Shown here: in pieces, positions 21,902-34,795 of the stretch | Layout: each line of letters opens with the position of its first letter | How positions within the stretch are numbered: position 1 is the first letter of the stretch | From: Lepas anatifera | Lineage: Eukaryota; Arthropoda; Thecostraca; Lepadidae | Direction of reading: 5' to 3' | Length of the DNA stretch: 64,000 bases | NCBI GenBank assembly: GCA_034440635.1 | Contig: JAOTON010000040.1 | Coordinates: 1 to 64,000 of the forward strand | The notes under the pieces: model-generated | Seen by the model: the letters and a program-made list of their open reading frames with translations, nothing else | Told to the model about the DNA's origin: nothing | Databases searched by the model: none | Made by a program: the position numbers and the translations under genes

Positions 21902-22700
21902 GGGGTTTAGGGTGGTTAGAGTCATTGGAGGGAAATGAAATTTTGCATGCAGCTAGGTAAGAGACATATGTCGACATTCCATCTGCATAGATATCAATGA
22001 AACACCAAGTTACCTTTACAAACATGCCGTTTCTCCACGCAACGTTGTAGCAAATCACCACGCGTCACGCCTGCGTCCACGCCGCGGCAGCGCCGGCGAC
22101 CGGCGCGGCCGTTTCTGTTTATTTATGGTCTGGTAAAAAAGTACCCAATACTACCCATAATGCATCACAAGTAATTAGAGTACCGTGAAAGTCCGAGTTT
22201 ACAATAAGAGTATTATGTTTCTGTTTTTGGACCATGGGTGGATCCAGGGAATAAGTAGGCTAGGTGCCCCCCTCACCCTTCTCCCCCCATCCCCCTCCCC
22301 CAACCCCCAATCGACCATCGGCGCCCTCTGAAATTGTAAAAACACGCCTCTCAAGGTCGATGACGCTCCCTGAAATGTCGCTTCCCATACGCGGATCCAG
22401 GATTGCCTATCGGGGGCGAGGTGGAAGGGGAAATTTCCTGGTGGGCGCTATCTACACCAGGGACGCCACTTTTGGCCGGAAAACTTATCAAGTAGGCGCT
22501 AAAACCTATCAGTACACCCCGATACCTGCATCTCGGGGAAAACGACATTTCAGGGGGTGCCATCGAACTTTCCAGGAGTTTCCGCGACAATTTCAGGGGG
22601 CGCTAAGATTCTATGGGGGGCACCTGTCCCCTTTCCCCCTTGGATCCGCCTATGTCGTTTCGGGGGGGGGGGCACGGAGGTGGGGTCGTTACGGGTGTGG
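21902..22700 (+). repeat. Tail T1 copy 4, with hAT-like MITE
   Basis: The MITE-like segment is 22235-22652 with both inverted ends present. A 183-codon open frame (22264-22815) crosses from T1 into the satellite. It is interrupted or out of frame in the other copies, so it is not a gene. Confidence 0.65.
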
Positions 22701-24972
22701 GGGTAAGGAGCTCGAGCATAAGCAGATCCAGGACATCAGCATGGGGGTAGGGGCTAAAGATTTCGAGCATAGGCAGACCCAGGACATCAGTACGAGGGTG
22801 GGGCTAGGGAGTTAGAGCATAGGCGGATCCAGGACATCGGTACGAGGGTCGGGCTAGGGAGTTAGAGCATAGGCGGATCCAGGACATCGGTACGAGGGTC
22901 GGGCTAGGGAGTTAGAGCATAGGCGGATCCAGGACGTTAGTACGGGGATGGGGCTAAGCAGCTGAGCATTAGCGGATTCAGGACATCAGTACGGGGTGAG
23001 ACTCGGGAGTTCCAGCATAGGCGGATCCAGGACATCAGTAGGGGGTAGGGGCTACGGAGTTCGAGCATAGGCGGATCCAGGATATTAGTACGGGGATGGG
23101 GCTAAGGAGATCGAGCATAGGCGGATCTAGGACATCTGTACGGGGGTGGAGATAAGGAGCTCGAGCATAGGCTGATCCAGGACATCAGTATGGGTGTGGG
23201 GCTAAGGAGCTCGAGCAGAGGCGGATCTAGGACATCAGTACGGCGGTGGGGCTAAAGGGCTTGAGTATAGGCGGATCAAGGACATCAGTACGGGGGTGAG
23301 GCTAAGGAGCTCGAGCATAAGCGGATCCAGGACATCAGCACGTGGGTAGGGGCTAAAGAGTTCGAGCATAGGCGGATCCAGGACATCAGTACGGGGGTGG
23401 GGCTAAGAAGCTCGAGCATAAGCGGATTCAGCTGATCAGTACGGGGGTGGGGCTCGGGAGCTCGAGCATAGGCGGCTCTAGGACATCAGTACGGTGGTGG
23501 GGCTCGGGCGTTCCAGCATAGGCGGATCCAGGACATTAGTAGGGTGGTAGGGGCTAAAGAGTTCGAGTATAGGCGAATCCAGGGCAGTACGGAGGTGGGG
23601 CTACGGAGTTCGAGCATAGGCAGATCCAGGACATCAGTTCGGGGGTGGGGCTAAGGAGCTCGAGCATAGGCGGATCCAGGACATCAGCGCAGGGGTGTGG
23701 CTCCGGAGCTCGAGTAAAGGCGGATCCAGGACATCAGTGGGCGGGGGAGGGTAGGGGCTACGGAGTTCGAGCATAGGCGGATCCAGGACATCAGTAAGAA
23801 GGTGGGGTAAGGAGCTCGAGCATAGGCGGATCCAGGACATCAGTAGCGGGTAGGGGCTAAGGAGTTCGAGCATAGGCGGATCCAGGACATCAGTACGGAG
23901 GTGGGGCTAAAAAGTTCGAGCATAGGCGGATCCAGGACATCAGTACGGGGGTGGGGCTAAGGAGCTCCAGCAAAGGCGGATCCAGGCCTCAGTACGGGGG
24001 TGGGGCTAAGGAGCTCAAGCATAGGCGGATCTAGGACATCAGTACGGTGGTGGGGCTCGGGCGTTCCAGCATAGGCGGATCCAGGACAATAGTAGGGTGG
24101 TAGGGGCTAAAGAGTTCAAGTATAGGCGAATCCAGGGCAGTACGGAGGTGGGGCTACGGAGTTCGAGCATAGGCAGATCCAGGACATCAGTTCGGGTGTG
24201 GGGCTAAGGAGCTCGAGCAGAGGCGGATCCAGGGCATCAGTACGGGGGTGGGGCTAAGGGGTTCGAGTATAGGCGGATAAAGGACATCAGTACAGAGGTG
24301 GGGCTAAGGAGCTCAAGCATAAGCGGATCCAGGACATCAGCACAGGGGTAAGGGCTAAAGAGTTCGAGCATAGGCGGATCCAGGACATCAGTACGGGGGT
24401 GGGGATAAGGAGCTCGAGCATAAGCGGAGCCAGGATATCAGTACGGGGGTAGAGGCTAAGGAGTTTGAGCATAGACGGATCCAGCATATCGGTACGGGGA
24501 TTGGGCTAAGGAGATCCAGCATAGGCGGATCCAGGACATCTGTACGGAGGTGGGGCTAAGGAGCTCGAGCATAGGCGGATCCAGGACATCAGTATGAGTG
24601 TTGGGCTAAGGAGCTCGAGCAGAGGCGGATCCAGTACATCAGTACGGGGCTGGGGTAAGAGGCTCGAGTATAGGCGGATCAAAGACATCAGTACGGGGGT
24701 GGGGCTAAGGAGCTCGAGCATAAGCGGATTCAGGACATCAGTACGTGGGTGGGGCTCGGGAGCTCGAACATAGGCGGTTCCAGGACATCAGTAGGGGTAG
24801 GGGCTAAGGAGTTCAAGCATAGGCGGATCCAGGGCAGTATAGAGGTGGGGCTACGGAGTTCCAGCATAGGCAGATCCAGGACATATGTAAGGGGGTGGGG
24901 TAAGGAGCTCGAGCATAGGTGGATCCAGGACATCAGTTCGGTGGTGGGGCTGAGGTCTCGAGCTGGGGCATA
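22701..24972 (+). repeat. 50-bp satellite array 5
   Basis: About 45 monomers. The variant order of its first third (GGGCTAGGGAGTTAGAGCAT, then GGGCTAAGCAGCTGAGCATT) matches the start of arrays 1-3 and reappears inside array 6 from about 32,490. Confidence 0.93.
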
Positions 24973-25334
24973 ACTCGGTAACAAATAGGCTGAATTGGGT
25001 GAAAATCTGCAGGCATAGGTGAAATACCGTCAGAAAACCCATCATATTTTATATTGTATCTCCTTTCTTCTCGTCATGCCCAGTCTTTGCTTAACAAAAC
25101 AATCATTATGCGTGTGTTTATTTCTTTGATGATATGAACAGAGTGCAAGCGTGGTGCAGTATGCAGAGACATGCTAATTTAGGAAAACATGGGCCTAGAC
25201 AGGGGATTGAATGGAGCCATAATGAGAACCCAAAACCTAAAACTCCAACATTGCGTTGTTATAAGTATCAAACTGCTGAAAACACTCGCCTGTCAATCGA
25301 ACTGTTTGGCTAACGTACATTGTCACCGGCTTCT
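24973..25334 (+). repeat. Block A copy 6 with left arm L-I
   Basis: Block A after array 5. The left arm is at 25322-25334. Confidence 0.85.
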
Positions 25335-25396
25335 CCTGCGCCAGAGCGGCACCAGCCGAGGCCGCAGGCCGAGGTAGTAGTAGTTGTTGTTGTTGT
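25335..25396 (+). repeat. Junction 8: linker with GTA/TTG tract, no right arm
   Basis: The linker has one substitution in the inner hairpin (CGGCACCAGCCG), which leaves only its outer bases paired. A short GTA tract and then TTG lead into module Y. Confidence 0.65.
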
Positions 25397-26886
25397 CTGT
25401 TCTGAGGACTGGTATCAGATACTTGAAACTTGCAGGGATGAAAGGCAGGAACCCATAAAAGAATCCCGACGGCTGCAGATTTTCGAATTTTGCAAAAACT
25501 TTTCAAAAATTTTGGATTATATTTTTATTAACTTTTATTTTTCTATTTTTCTATTTTCAGTCTACAGCTCTCAAACTTACACTCTTTTACACACAATCAA
25601 TTACCAGTTGTTGCTCAAAGTTTGAAGCAAAAAATCCAAATTTGTACTTCCAAAATGATTTTTTGAAACTTTTACCTCCATCTTGTAGTGAAATGCATTA
25701 CCAAAGTTATAAGTTCGAAATATCTGAGGATATGATGCTAGGTGTTCCAAACTGGATTTTTACAGACAGAATGGACTGTGCATTACTGCATAGACACTAA
25801 ACTGAACCAAAAGCATAATTTTGAAGGTCAGTTTTGGCCCTTTTCCAAAACATTGCAATTATGGCCTAAAACCTTAAAACCATATAACTTTCAAAATTCT
25901 GGACATTTTTGAACGCAGTTTTCTTTGTTGAGATGGGTATTGTCATTACAACAACATATTCTAAATGCAAATTTCTGAGTTAATGGGAAATATTTTTTCG
26001 GAAAAATACATTATTTTTTTGTTTTTTGGGAATTTAAGACTACATATTTCCAAATTTTCTTTTCGAAATTGGTACCAAAAAAGCCCGGCTCAAGTTCTAC
26101 AACCGTCTGCCTGACCATACCCGCGCGTCTCCCATAGGTTTTGAGCTATAAGATGATAAAGACTGAATTTGATGCGGTTTTCATAGGTTGTAATAGATTC
26201 ATCACGTGATAAAGTGCCTTTATACTCAACGGAGATATGTGGGTCTCTCTAAACCTTTAGTATGGGAAATTATGAGCTCTGCCGTTTTTGTTTCATGACG
26301 CTCCGACGACTAGTTCGCCACTGAGGGGCAAAATACTTCGGTCCCGTTTTTCCCGCAGCAGTAGTGACGTCATTTTGCCCTTCTTGCATGGACCTTCTGT
26401 GCTGCGGCAGTAGGCTGCAGCCGGTAAATGCGTGCAAGAAAGGCATAACATTTTTATCCGAGTGCATACAGCGGGTGGCTAGCCGGTCGGGGCGGACGGG
26501 AACCTGACTAGAGGGCAGAGGGTGCCGAGGCGTGTTTAGAGATCCGAGGAAGTGAGCAGTGATGCCCTCAGGTATCTAGGGAACGGTAGCAGGGTCCAGA
26601 GGCGTGCTGAGATAGCTCATGGGAAACATTTCGGACGGGGGAGCAGTGAGGATGGGGGCTGGTACGGGACTGGAGCTTTCCCCGCCATTGCCTCGGAACA
26701 GCTTCTTTGTTTGAATTAACCATATATATTCTGACATTGGGGGGGGAGTTCAGTCCCTAGCTCCGACCATTGTATCTACCACCATTGGAATAGCCACCAT
26801 GTATGTATATAAGCATATGAAAGATTGAAGATTTCGTTGCACTCCGTACCAAATTACCGAACAGTATCAATGAGAGGCAATCGACC
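25397..26886 (+). repeat. Module Y copy 2
   Basis: Near-identical to Y copy 1, including the degenerate palindrome and the GC-rich 3' end. No gene was recognised. Confidence 0.75.
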
Positions 26887-27130
26887 ATGCAGATTTCGAA
26901 TGTGGTATTCAGGTCAACAAAAGGTCACTGCGCATGCGCACTGGAACTAATGGTAACAGAGGCTATCCCGGCAACCTACTGGTCGATTTTTTTGAAATTT
27001 TGTGAACAAGAAAATGACACGGAGTGAAAACCACAAATAATGTCATAGTGAAGCTGCACTGGCCTGCGCATGCGCAGTAGAAATCTTAAAGATAAGCCTT
27101 AAAGGTGAGGATGTTTCAGAAGAGGACATG
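26887..27130 (+). repeat. Block P1, truncated; P2 and A missing
   Basis: P1 carries TGCGCATGCGCA at 26929-26940 and 27065-27076. It stops at about 27,130 (GAGGACATGG), where other copies continue into P2. The break joins directly to a right-arm hairpin, so this unit has lost its 3' half and its left arm. Confidence 0.75.
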
Positions 27131-27547
27131 GATTGTCAGAAGCCGGTGACGAACGAAGTAAGAAGCGGCTTCTATTCTGACAGTTTTTCCGGTCTCGTCG
27201 TCGTCGTTGTTGTCAGAAGCCGGTGACGAACGAAGTGAGAAACGGCTTCTATACTGACAGTTTTTCGTTCTCTGTTGTCCGTAGTAGTAGTAGTAGTAGT
27301 AGTCAGAAGCCGGTGACGAACGAAGTAAGAAACGGCTTCTATTCTGACAGTTTTTCCGGTCTCGTCGTCGTCGTTGTCAGAAGCCGGTGACGAACGAAGT
27401 AAGAAACGGCTTCTATTCTGACAGTTTTTCCGGTCTCGTCGTCGTCGTTGTCAGAAGCCGGTGACGAACGAAGTAAGAAACGGCTTCTATTCTGCCAGTT
27501 TTTTCGGTCTCGTCGTTGTCTGTTGTTGTTGTTGTTGTTGTTGTTGT
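27131..27547 (+). repeat. Five tandem right-arm hairpins (heads without bodies)
   Basis: GTCAGAAGCCGGTGAC starts at 27135, 27212, 27302, 27376 and 27450. Each copy has its downstream partner (four CGGCTTCT; the first lies in AAGCGGCTTCT) and a T-run. Copy 2 is the Y type (TATACTGACAG, GTA tract) and the others are the X type (TATTCTGACAG or TATTCTGCCAG, GTC tract). Spacing is 74-90 bp. The array ends in (TTG)n and module X. Confidence 0.85.
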
Positions 27548-28372
27548 CTGTTCTGAGCGCTGGTATCAGAGACCTAAAACTTTTGTGGATAGAAGGCACT
27601 TCCAAATGAATAAGCACCACGGTTGTCAATTTTCAAAATTTTCAAAATTTTGCCCAGAATTTTGCATTATGTGATTTTTAACTTTTATTTTTCTATTTTT
27701 TGCCAATTCATCAACAATCTTCAAATTTGCACCCTTTTACATCAGACGAAGTTGTAGTTGACACAAAAAGTTGGAAAGAAAAAGCTTTCAATTTAGGACT
27801 CTAAATTAGCTTTTAAACTTTGCACCCTAAATTTGGCATAAAACTCATGGTCTAAACTACAGGCTCGAAATATCTGAAGCTACAGCAGTTCAGGTTCTGA
27901 GTCAAATATCAACGTAAAGGCCAATTTGTGACGTACTGCACAAACACGGAAACAAAACAAAAACAAAAATTTAAGGGTCCTTTTTGGCCCATTCCGTGAA
28001 GGTCTGCATTTCCCAAAATATCATTCAAACCCTTATATTTTCCGATCTAATTGATAAAAATTAGGTCCCATTTCAGATAATAAAAGAGAATAGCCTCCTT
28101 TATTATATATTTAGAGATAAAAACTTTCAGACTGAAACTTTTTATTTTATAGGCAAAAATAAAATATAAGTTTTTAAAATTTTTATTCTCAGCCCCCTGG
28201 TTTCCAGACCATGATAGCTACGGTATTGAACTTAACACGGCTGGATAGAAAACTTCGTTGCCGTCATTTATCTCACTCATACCCCCCCACTTATCTCTTA
28301 CGGCTTCCGCGCTAACAGCCGTAAAATACATTTCGAAGTGGTAATTTTATCGGTTCATTTTTGCTTCACACC
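27548..28372 (+). repeat. Module X copy 6
   Basis: A slightly diverged X. The palindrome is broken on its left side (TTTGTGACGTACTGCACAAA) and the 65-codon frame is broken by a homopolymer change. It leads into T2. Confidence 0.78.
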
Positions 28373-29173
28373 AGGATTTCGAATGGTTAATATAGATGGA
28401 AGTGGATAAAATTCGGCAAAAAGCTAGTTCAAAGACATATCTTGCCATCGCAGCAGGTTGCATATCATAGCAACAACAGTGTACCTTTAATTAAATGTAA
28501 TACACAATGCTAGTATGTTTCCCGCTTGAAACCTCACCCCGCCGTTCGGCCGTAGCGTCGCTCCGGGCGGCGCACTGGTAGCTGCTATGCGAGACAGATG
28601 TCATAGCTATGTGCGCATGCTATAGACCAGCGCGAATTCCCGGTGGTGGCAGGGTAGTCTGTCTCGTTTCGGCTCCTCTACTCGTGCGGCGGGCGCGTTG
28701 TCTATTAGATATTCATATCAGTTGGACGGCCGGGTGGCGGCCGTGCGGTAGGGGCCTGCAAGCTGTCGCGACTTGCGACGAATAAAAATCAAAATGGTGG
28801 TCAGGAACTGGTTTGCTTGTTTGGTTTGTTGTGTTTTGTTTCTTTATGTGTGTCCAAATCTTACTGTGTATGTGTGTGATAGGTCCAGTAAAGGTGATGT
28901 GTTTTATGAGAGAGATAAGAGAGGCCCCACCACTTAAGCCTTCGGGCTTTTGCGTCAATCTATTTGTTATAACTGTCATATTGTTTCCGTCCGATAAAAG
29001 TTTATCATCTGTCTATCTATCTACCCACTAGTTAATGCATCCTCTAACCATGGGTAGCACTGGCCAAAGGATCCACCGTTGCACACCATTTCTTTCCCTG
29101 CCGAATAAACCTCTTTGTGGTAATACCATGACACGTGACTCCTTGCACTCCCTGCTTAAATAAACTTAATAAG
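28373..29173 (+). repeat. Tail T2 copy 2
   Basis: Same layout as T2 copy 1, with the AAGCC-TTCG-GGCTT hairpin near 28,937, an ATAAAAG signal and (TCTA)n. The frame at 28813-29031 is again open, with substitutions. Confidence 0.6.
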
Positions 29174-32100
29174 CAGTGGCGGATCCAGGCCATTAGTATG
29201 GGGGTGGGGCTAAGGAGCTCGAGCATAGGCGGATCCAAGACATCAGTACCGGGGTGGGGCTAGTGAGCTCGAGCATAGGCGGATCTAGGACATCAGTACG
29301 GGGTGGGGCTAAGGAGCTCCAGCATAGGCGGATCCAGGACATCAGTTCGGGGGTGGGGTTAAGGAGCTCGAGCATAGGCGGACCCAGGACATCAGTAAGA
29401 GGGTGGGCTAAGGAGATCGAGCATAGGCGAATCCAGGACATCAGCACGGAGGTGGGGCTAAGGAGCTCGAGCATAGGCGGATCCAGGACATCAGTACAGG
29501 AGTGGGGCTAAGGAGTTCGAGCATAGGCGGAACCAGGACATTAGTACGGGGATGGGCCTAAGGAGCTCGATCATAGGCGGATCCAGGACATCAGTTCGGG
29601 GTGGGGCTAAGGAGCTCGAGCATAGGCGGATCCAGGACATCAGTACGGGGGTGGTGTTAAGGAGCTCGAGCATAAGCGGATTCAGCTCATCAGTAAGGGG
29701 GTGGGGCTCGGGAGCTCGAGCATAGGCGGATCCAGGACATCAGTAGGGGGTGGGGGATAAGGAGTTCAAGCATAGGCGGATCCAGGGCAGTACAGAGGTG
29801 GGGCTACAGAGTTCGAGCATAGGCGGATCCAGGACATCAGTAAGGGGGTGGGGTAAGGAGCTCGACCATAGGCGGATCCAGGACATCAGTAGAGGGTAGG
29901 GGCTAGGGAGTTCGGGTATAGGTGGATCCAGGACATCAGTACGGAGGTGGGGCAAAGAAGTTCAAGCATAGGCGGATCCAGGACATCAGTACGGGGGTGG
30001 GGCTAAGGAGCTCGAGCATAGGCGGATCCAGGACATCAGTGCGGGGTTGGGGCTCCGGAGCTCGAGTAAAGGCGGATCCAGGACATCAATACGGGGGTGG
30101 GGCTAAGGGGCTGGAGCATAGGCGGATTCAGGACATAAGTATGGGTGTGGGGCTAAGGAGCTCGAGCAGAGGCGGATCCAGGACATCAGTACAGGGGTGG
30201 GGCTAAGGAGCTGGAGCATAGGCGGATCCAGGACATAAGTATGGGTGTGGGGCCAAGGAGCTCGAGCAGAGGCGGATCCAGGACATCAGTACGGGGGTGG
30301 GGCTAAGGGGCTCGAGTATAGGCGGATCAAGGACATCAGCAGGGGGGTAGGGGCTAAAGAGTTCTAGCATAGGCGGATCCAGAATATCAGTACGAGTGTG
30401 GGGCTAAGGAGCTCGAGCATAAGCGGATTCAGGACATCAGTACGGGGGTGGGGCTCGGGAGCTCGGGCATAGGCAAATCCAGGACATCAGTAGAGGGTCG
30501 GGGCTGAGCATAGGCGAATCCAGGGCAGTACAGAGGTAGGGCTAAGGAGCTCGAGCAGAGGCGGATCCAGGACATCAGTACGGGGGGTGGGGCTAAGGAG
30601 CTCGAGCATAGGCGGATCCAGGACATCAGTAGGGGGGTGGGGGCTAAGGAGTTCGAGCATAGGCGGATCCAGGGCAGTACAGAGGTGGGGCTACGGAGTT
30701 CGAGCATAGGCGGATGCAGGACATCAGTAAGGGGGTGGGGTAGGGAGCTCGACCATAGGCGGATCCAGGACATTAGTAGGGGGTAGGGGCTAAGGAGTTC
30801 GGGTAGATGCGGATCCAGGACATCAGTACGGAGGTGGGGCAAAGAAACTCGAGCATAGGCGGATTCAGGACATCAGTACGGGGGTGGGGCTAAGGAGCTC
30901 GAGCATACGCGGATCCAGGACATCAGTGCGGGGGTGGGGCTCCGGAGCTCGAGTAAAGGCGGATCCAGGACATCAATACGGGGGTGGGGCTAAGGGGCTG
31001 GAGCATAGGCGGATCCAGGACATAAGTATGGGTGTGGGGCTAAGGAGCTCGAGCAGAGGCGGATCCAGGACATCAGTACGGGGGTAGGGCTAAGGAGCTG
31101 GAGCATAGGCGGATCCAGGACATCAGTAGGGGGTGGGGGCTAAGTAGTTCGAGCATAGGCGGATCCAGGGCAGTACAGAGGTGGGGCTACGGAGTTCGAG
31201 CATAGGCGGATCCAGGACATCAGTAAGGGAGTGGGGCTAAGTGGCTCGAGTATAGGCGGATCAAGGACATCAGCACTGGGGTAGGGGCTAAAGAGTTCTA
31301 GCATAGGCGGATCCAGGATATCAGTACGAGTGTGGGGCTAAGGAGCTCGAGCATAAGCGGATTTAGGACATCAGTACGGGGGTGGGGCTCGGGAGCTCGA
31401 TGATAGGCGAATCCAGGACATCAGTGGAGGGTCGGGGCTGAGCATAGGCGGTTCCAGGGCAATACAGAGGTGGGGCTAAGGAGCTCGAGCAGAGGCGAAT
31501 CCAGGACATCAGTACGGGGGTGGGGCTAAGGGGCTCTAGTATAGGCAGATCAAGGACATCAGTACGGGGGTGGGGCTAAGGAGCTGGAGCATAAGCGGAT
31601 CCAGGACATCAGCACGGGGGTGAGGCTAAGGAGCTGGAGCATAGGCGGATCCAGGACATAAGTATGGGTGTGGGGCTAAGGAGCTCGAGCAGAGGTGGAT
31701 TCAGGACATCAGTACGGGGGTGGGGCTAAGAAGCTCGAGCAGAGGCGGATCCAGGACATCAGTACGGGGGTGGGGCTAAGGAGATCGAGCATAGGCGGAT
31801 CCAGGACATCTGTACCGGGTTGGGGCTAAGGAGCTGGAGCATAGGCGGATCCAGGACATAAGTATCGGTTTGGGGCTAAGGAGCTCGAACAGAGGCGGAT
31901 CCAGGACATCAGTACGGGGGTGGGGCTAAAGAGTTCGAGCATATGCGGATCCAGGATATCAGTACGAGGGTGGGGCTAAGGAGCTCGAGCATAAGCGAAC
32001 CCAGGATATCAGTACGGGGGTAGAGGCTAAGGAGTTTGAGCATAGGCGGATCCAGCATATCGGTACGGGATTGGGCTAAGGAGATCCAGCATAGGCGGAT

Positions 32101-34213
32101 CCAGGACATCTGTACGGAGGTGAGGCTAAGGAGCTCGAGCATAGGCGGATCCAGGACATCAGTATGGTTTCGGGCTAAGGAGCTCGAGCAAAGGCGGATC
32201 CAGGACATCAGTACGGGGCTGGGGTAAGAGGCTCGAGTATAGGCGGATCAAAGACATCAGTACGGAGGTGGGGCTAAGGAGCTCGAGCATAAGCGGATCC
32301 AGGACATCAAGGGGCTAAAGAGTTAAAACAGGTAGGGGCTAAAGAGTTAAAACATAAGCGGATCCAGGACATCAGTATGGGGGTGGGGCTAAGGAGCTTG
32401 AGCATAAGCGGATTCAGGACATCAGTACGTGGGTGGGGCTTGGGAGCTCGAGCATAGGCGGATCCAGGACATCAGTAGGGGTAGGGGCTAAGGAGCTAGG
32501 GAGTTAGAGCATAGGCGGATCCAGGACATCGGTACAAGGGTCGGGCTAGGGAGTTAGAGCATAGGCGGATCCAGGACATTAGTACGGGGATGGGGCTAAG
32601 CAGCTGAGCATTAGCGGATTCAGGACATCAGTACGGGGTGAGACTCGGGAGTTCCAGCATAGGCGGATCAAGGACATCTGTAGGGGGTAGGGGCTACAGA
32701 GTTCGAGCATAGGCGGATCCAGGATATTAGTACGGGGATGGGGCTAAGGAGATCGAGCATAGGCGGATCTAGGACATCTGTACGGGGGTGGAGATAAGGA
32801 GCTCGAGCATAGGCTGATCCAGGACATCAGTATGGGTGTGGGGCTAAGGAGCTCGAGCAGAGGCGGATCTAGGACATCAGTACGGCGGTGGGGCTAAAGG
32901 GCTTGAGTATAGGCGGATCAAGGACATCAGTACAGGGGTGAGGCTAAGGAGCTCGAGCATAAGCGGATCCAGGACATCAGTACGGTGGTGGGGCTCGGGC
33001 GTTCCAGCATAGGCGGATCCAGGGCATTAGTAGGGTGGTAGGGGCTAAAGAGTTCGAGTATAGGCGAATCCAGGGCAGAACGGAGGTGGGGCTACGGATG
33101 TCGAGCATAGGCAGATCCAGGACATAAGTTCGGGGGTGGGGCTAAGGATCTCGAGCATAGGTAGATCCAGGACATCAGTGCAGGGGTGTGGCTCCGGAGC
33201 TCGAGTAAAGGCGGATCCAGGACATCAGTGCGGAGGTGGGGCTAAGGAGATCGAGCATAGGTGAATCCAGGACATCTGTACGGGGGTGGGGCTAAAAAGC
33301 TGGAGCATAGGCGGATCCAGGGCATCAGTATGGGTGTGGGGCTATGGAGCTCGAGCAGAGGCGGATCCAGGGCATCAGTACGGGGGTGGGGCTAAGGGGT
33401 TCGAGTATAAGCGGATAAAGGACATCAGTACAGAGGTGTGGCTAAGGAGCTCAAGCATAAGCGGATCCAGGACATCAGCAGAGGGGTAGGGGCTAAAGAG
33501 TTCGAGCATCGTCGGATCCAGGACATCAGTACGTTTGTGGGGCTAAGGAGCTCGAGCATAAGCGGAGCCAGGATATCAGTACGGGGTTAGAGGCTAAGGG
33601 GTTTGAGCATAGGCGGATCCAGCATATCGGTACGGGGATGCTCGAGCATAGGCAGATCCAGGACATCAGTGCAGGGGTGTGGCTCCGGAGCTCGAGTAAA
33701 GGCGGATCCAGGACATCAGTGCGGAGGTGGGGCTAAGGAGATCCAGCATAGGCGGATCCAGGACATCTGTACGGAGGTGGGGCTAAGGCGCTCGAGCATA
33801 GGCGGATCCAGGACATCAGTATGGGTGTCGGGCTAAGGAGCTCGAGCATAAGCGGATCCAGGACATCAAGAGGCTAAAGAGTTAAAACAGGTAGGGGCTA
33901 AAGAGTTAAAACATAAGCAGATCCAGGACATCAGTACGGGGATGGGGCTAAGGAGCTCGATCATAAGCAGATTCAGGACATCAGTACTTGGGTGGGGCTC
34001 GGAAGCTCGAGCATAGGCGGATCCAGGGCATCATGAGGGGTAGGGGCTAAGGAGTTCAAACATTGGCGGATCCAGGGCAGTATAGAGGTGGGGCTACGGA
34101 GTTCGAGCATAGGCAGATCCAGGACATATGTAACGGGGTGGGGTAAGGAGCTCGAGCATAGACGGATCCAGGACATCAGTTCAGTGGTGGAGCTGAGGTC
34201 TCGAGCTTGGGCA
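29174..34213 (+). repeat. 50-bp satellite array 6 (longest, chimeric)
   Basis: About 100 monomers over 5.0 kb. It opens with CAGTGGCGGATCCAGG like arrays 4 and 7. Near 32,490 (AAGGAGCTAGGGAGTTAGAG) the variant order switches to that seen at the start of array 5, so it looks like a fusion of two arrays by unequal exchange. The 137-codon minus-strand frame (30429-30842) is a repeat product. Confidence 0.93.
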
Positions 34214-34577
34214 TAACTCGGTAACAAATAGGCTGAATTGGGTGAAAATCTGCAGGTATAGGTGATATACCGTCGGAAAACCCATCATATTTTATATTGT
34301 ATCTCCTTTCTTCTCATCATGCCCAGTTTTTGCTTAACAAAACAAACATTATGCCTGTGTTTATTTATATGATGACATGAACAGAGGGCAAGCGTGGTGC
34401 AGTATGCAGAGACATGCTAATTTAGGAAAACATAGGCCTAGACAGGGGATTGAATGGAGCCATAATGTGAACACAAAACCTAAAACTCCAACATTGCGTT
34501 GTTATAAGTATCAAACTGCTGAAAAAACTCGCCTGTCAATCGAACTGTTTGGCTAACATACATTGTCACCGGCTTCT
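34214..34577 (+). repeat. Block A copy 7 with left arm L-I
   Basis: Block A after array 6. The left arm is at 34565-34577. Confidence 0.85.
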
Positions 34578-34764
34578 CCTGCGCCAGGGCGGCACCTGCC
34601 CAGGCCGCAGGCCGAGTCAGAAGCCGGTGACGAACGAAGTAAGAAACGGCTTCTATTCTGACAGTTTTTCCGGTCTCGTCGTCGTCGTTGTTGTCAGAAG
34701 CCGGTGACGAACGAAGTAAGAAACGGCTTCTATTCTGACAGTTTTTCCGGTCTCGTCGTTGTCG

Positions 34765-34795
<31 letters not shown>
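34578..34795 (+). repeat. Junction 9: linker plus two tandem X-type heads
   Basis: Right-arm hairpins start at 34616 and 34693, 77 bp apart, followed by a long (TTG)n tract. The first right arm (34619-34631) perfectly complements the left arm at 34565-34577. Confidence 0.78.

Noticed and set aside
22264..22815. 183-codon frame across T1 and the satellite
   Set aside because: Broken in the other T1 copies and runs into satellite; proline- and glycine-rich from C/G runs.
30429..30842. 137-codon minus-strand frame and many similar frames with repeats such as MSWIRLCSSSLAPP
   Set aside because: They are translations of the 50-bp satellite; frames are open in several phases on both strands and change whenever a monomer varies in length.
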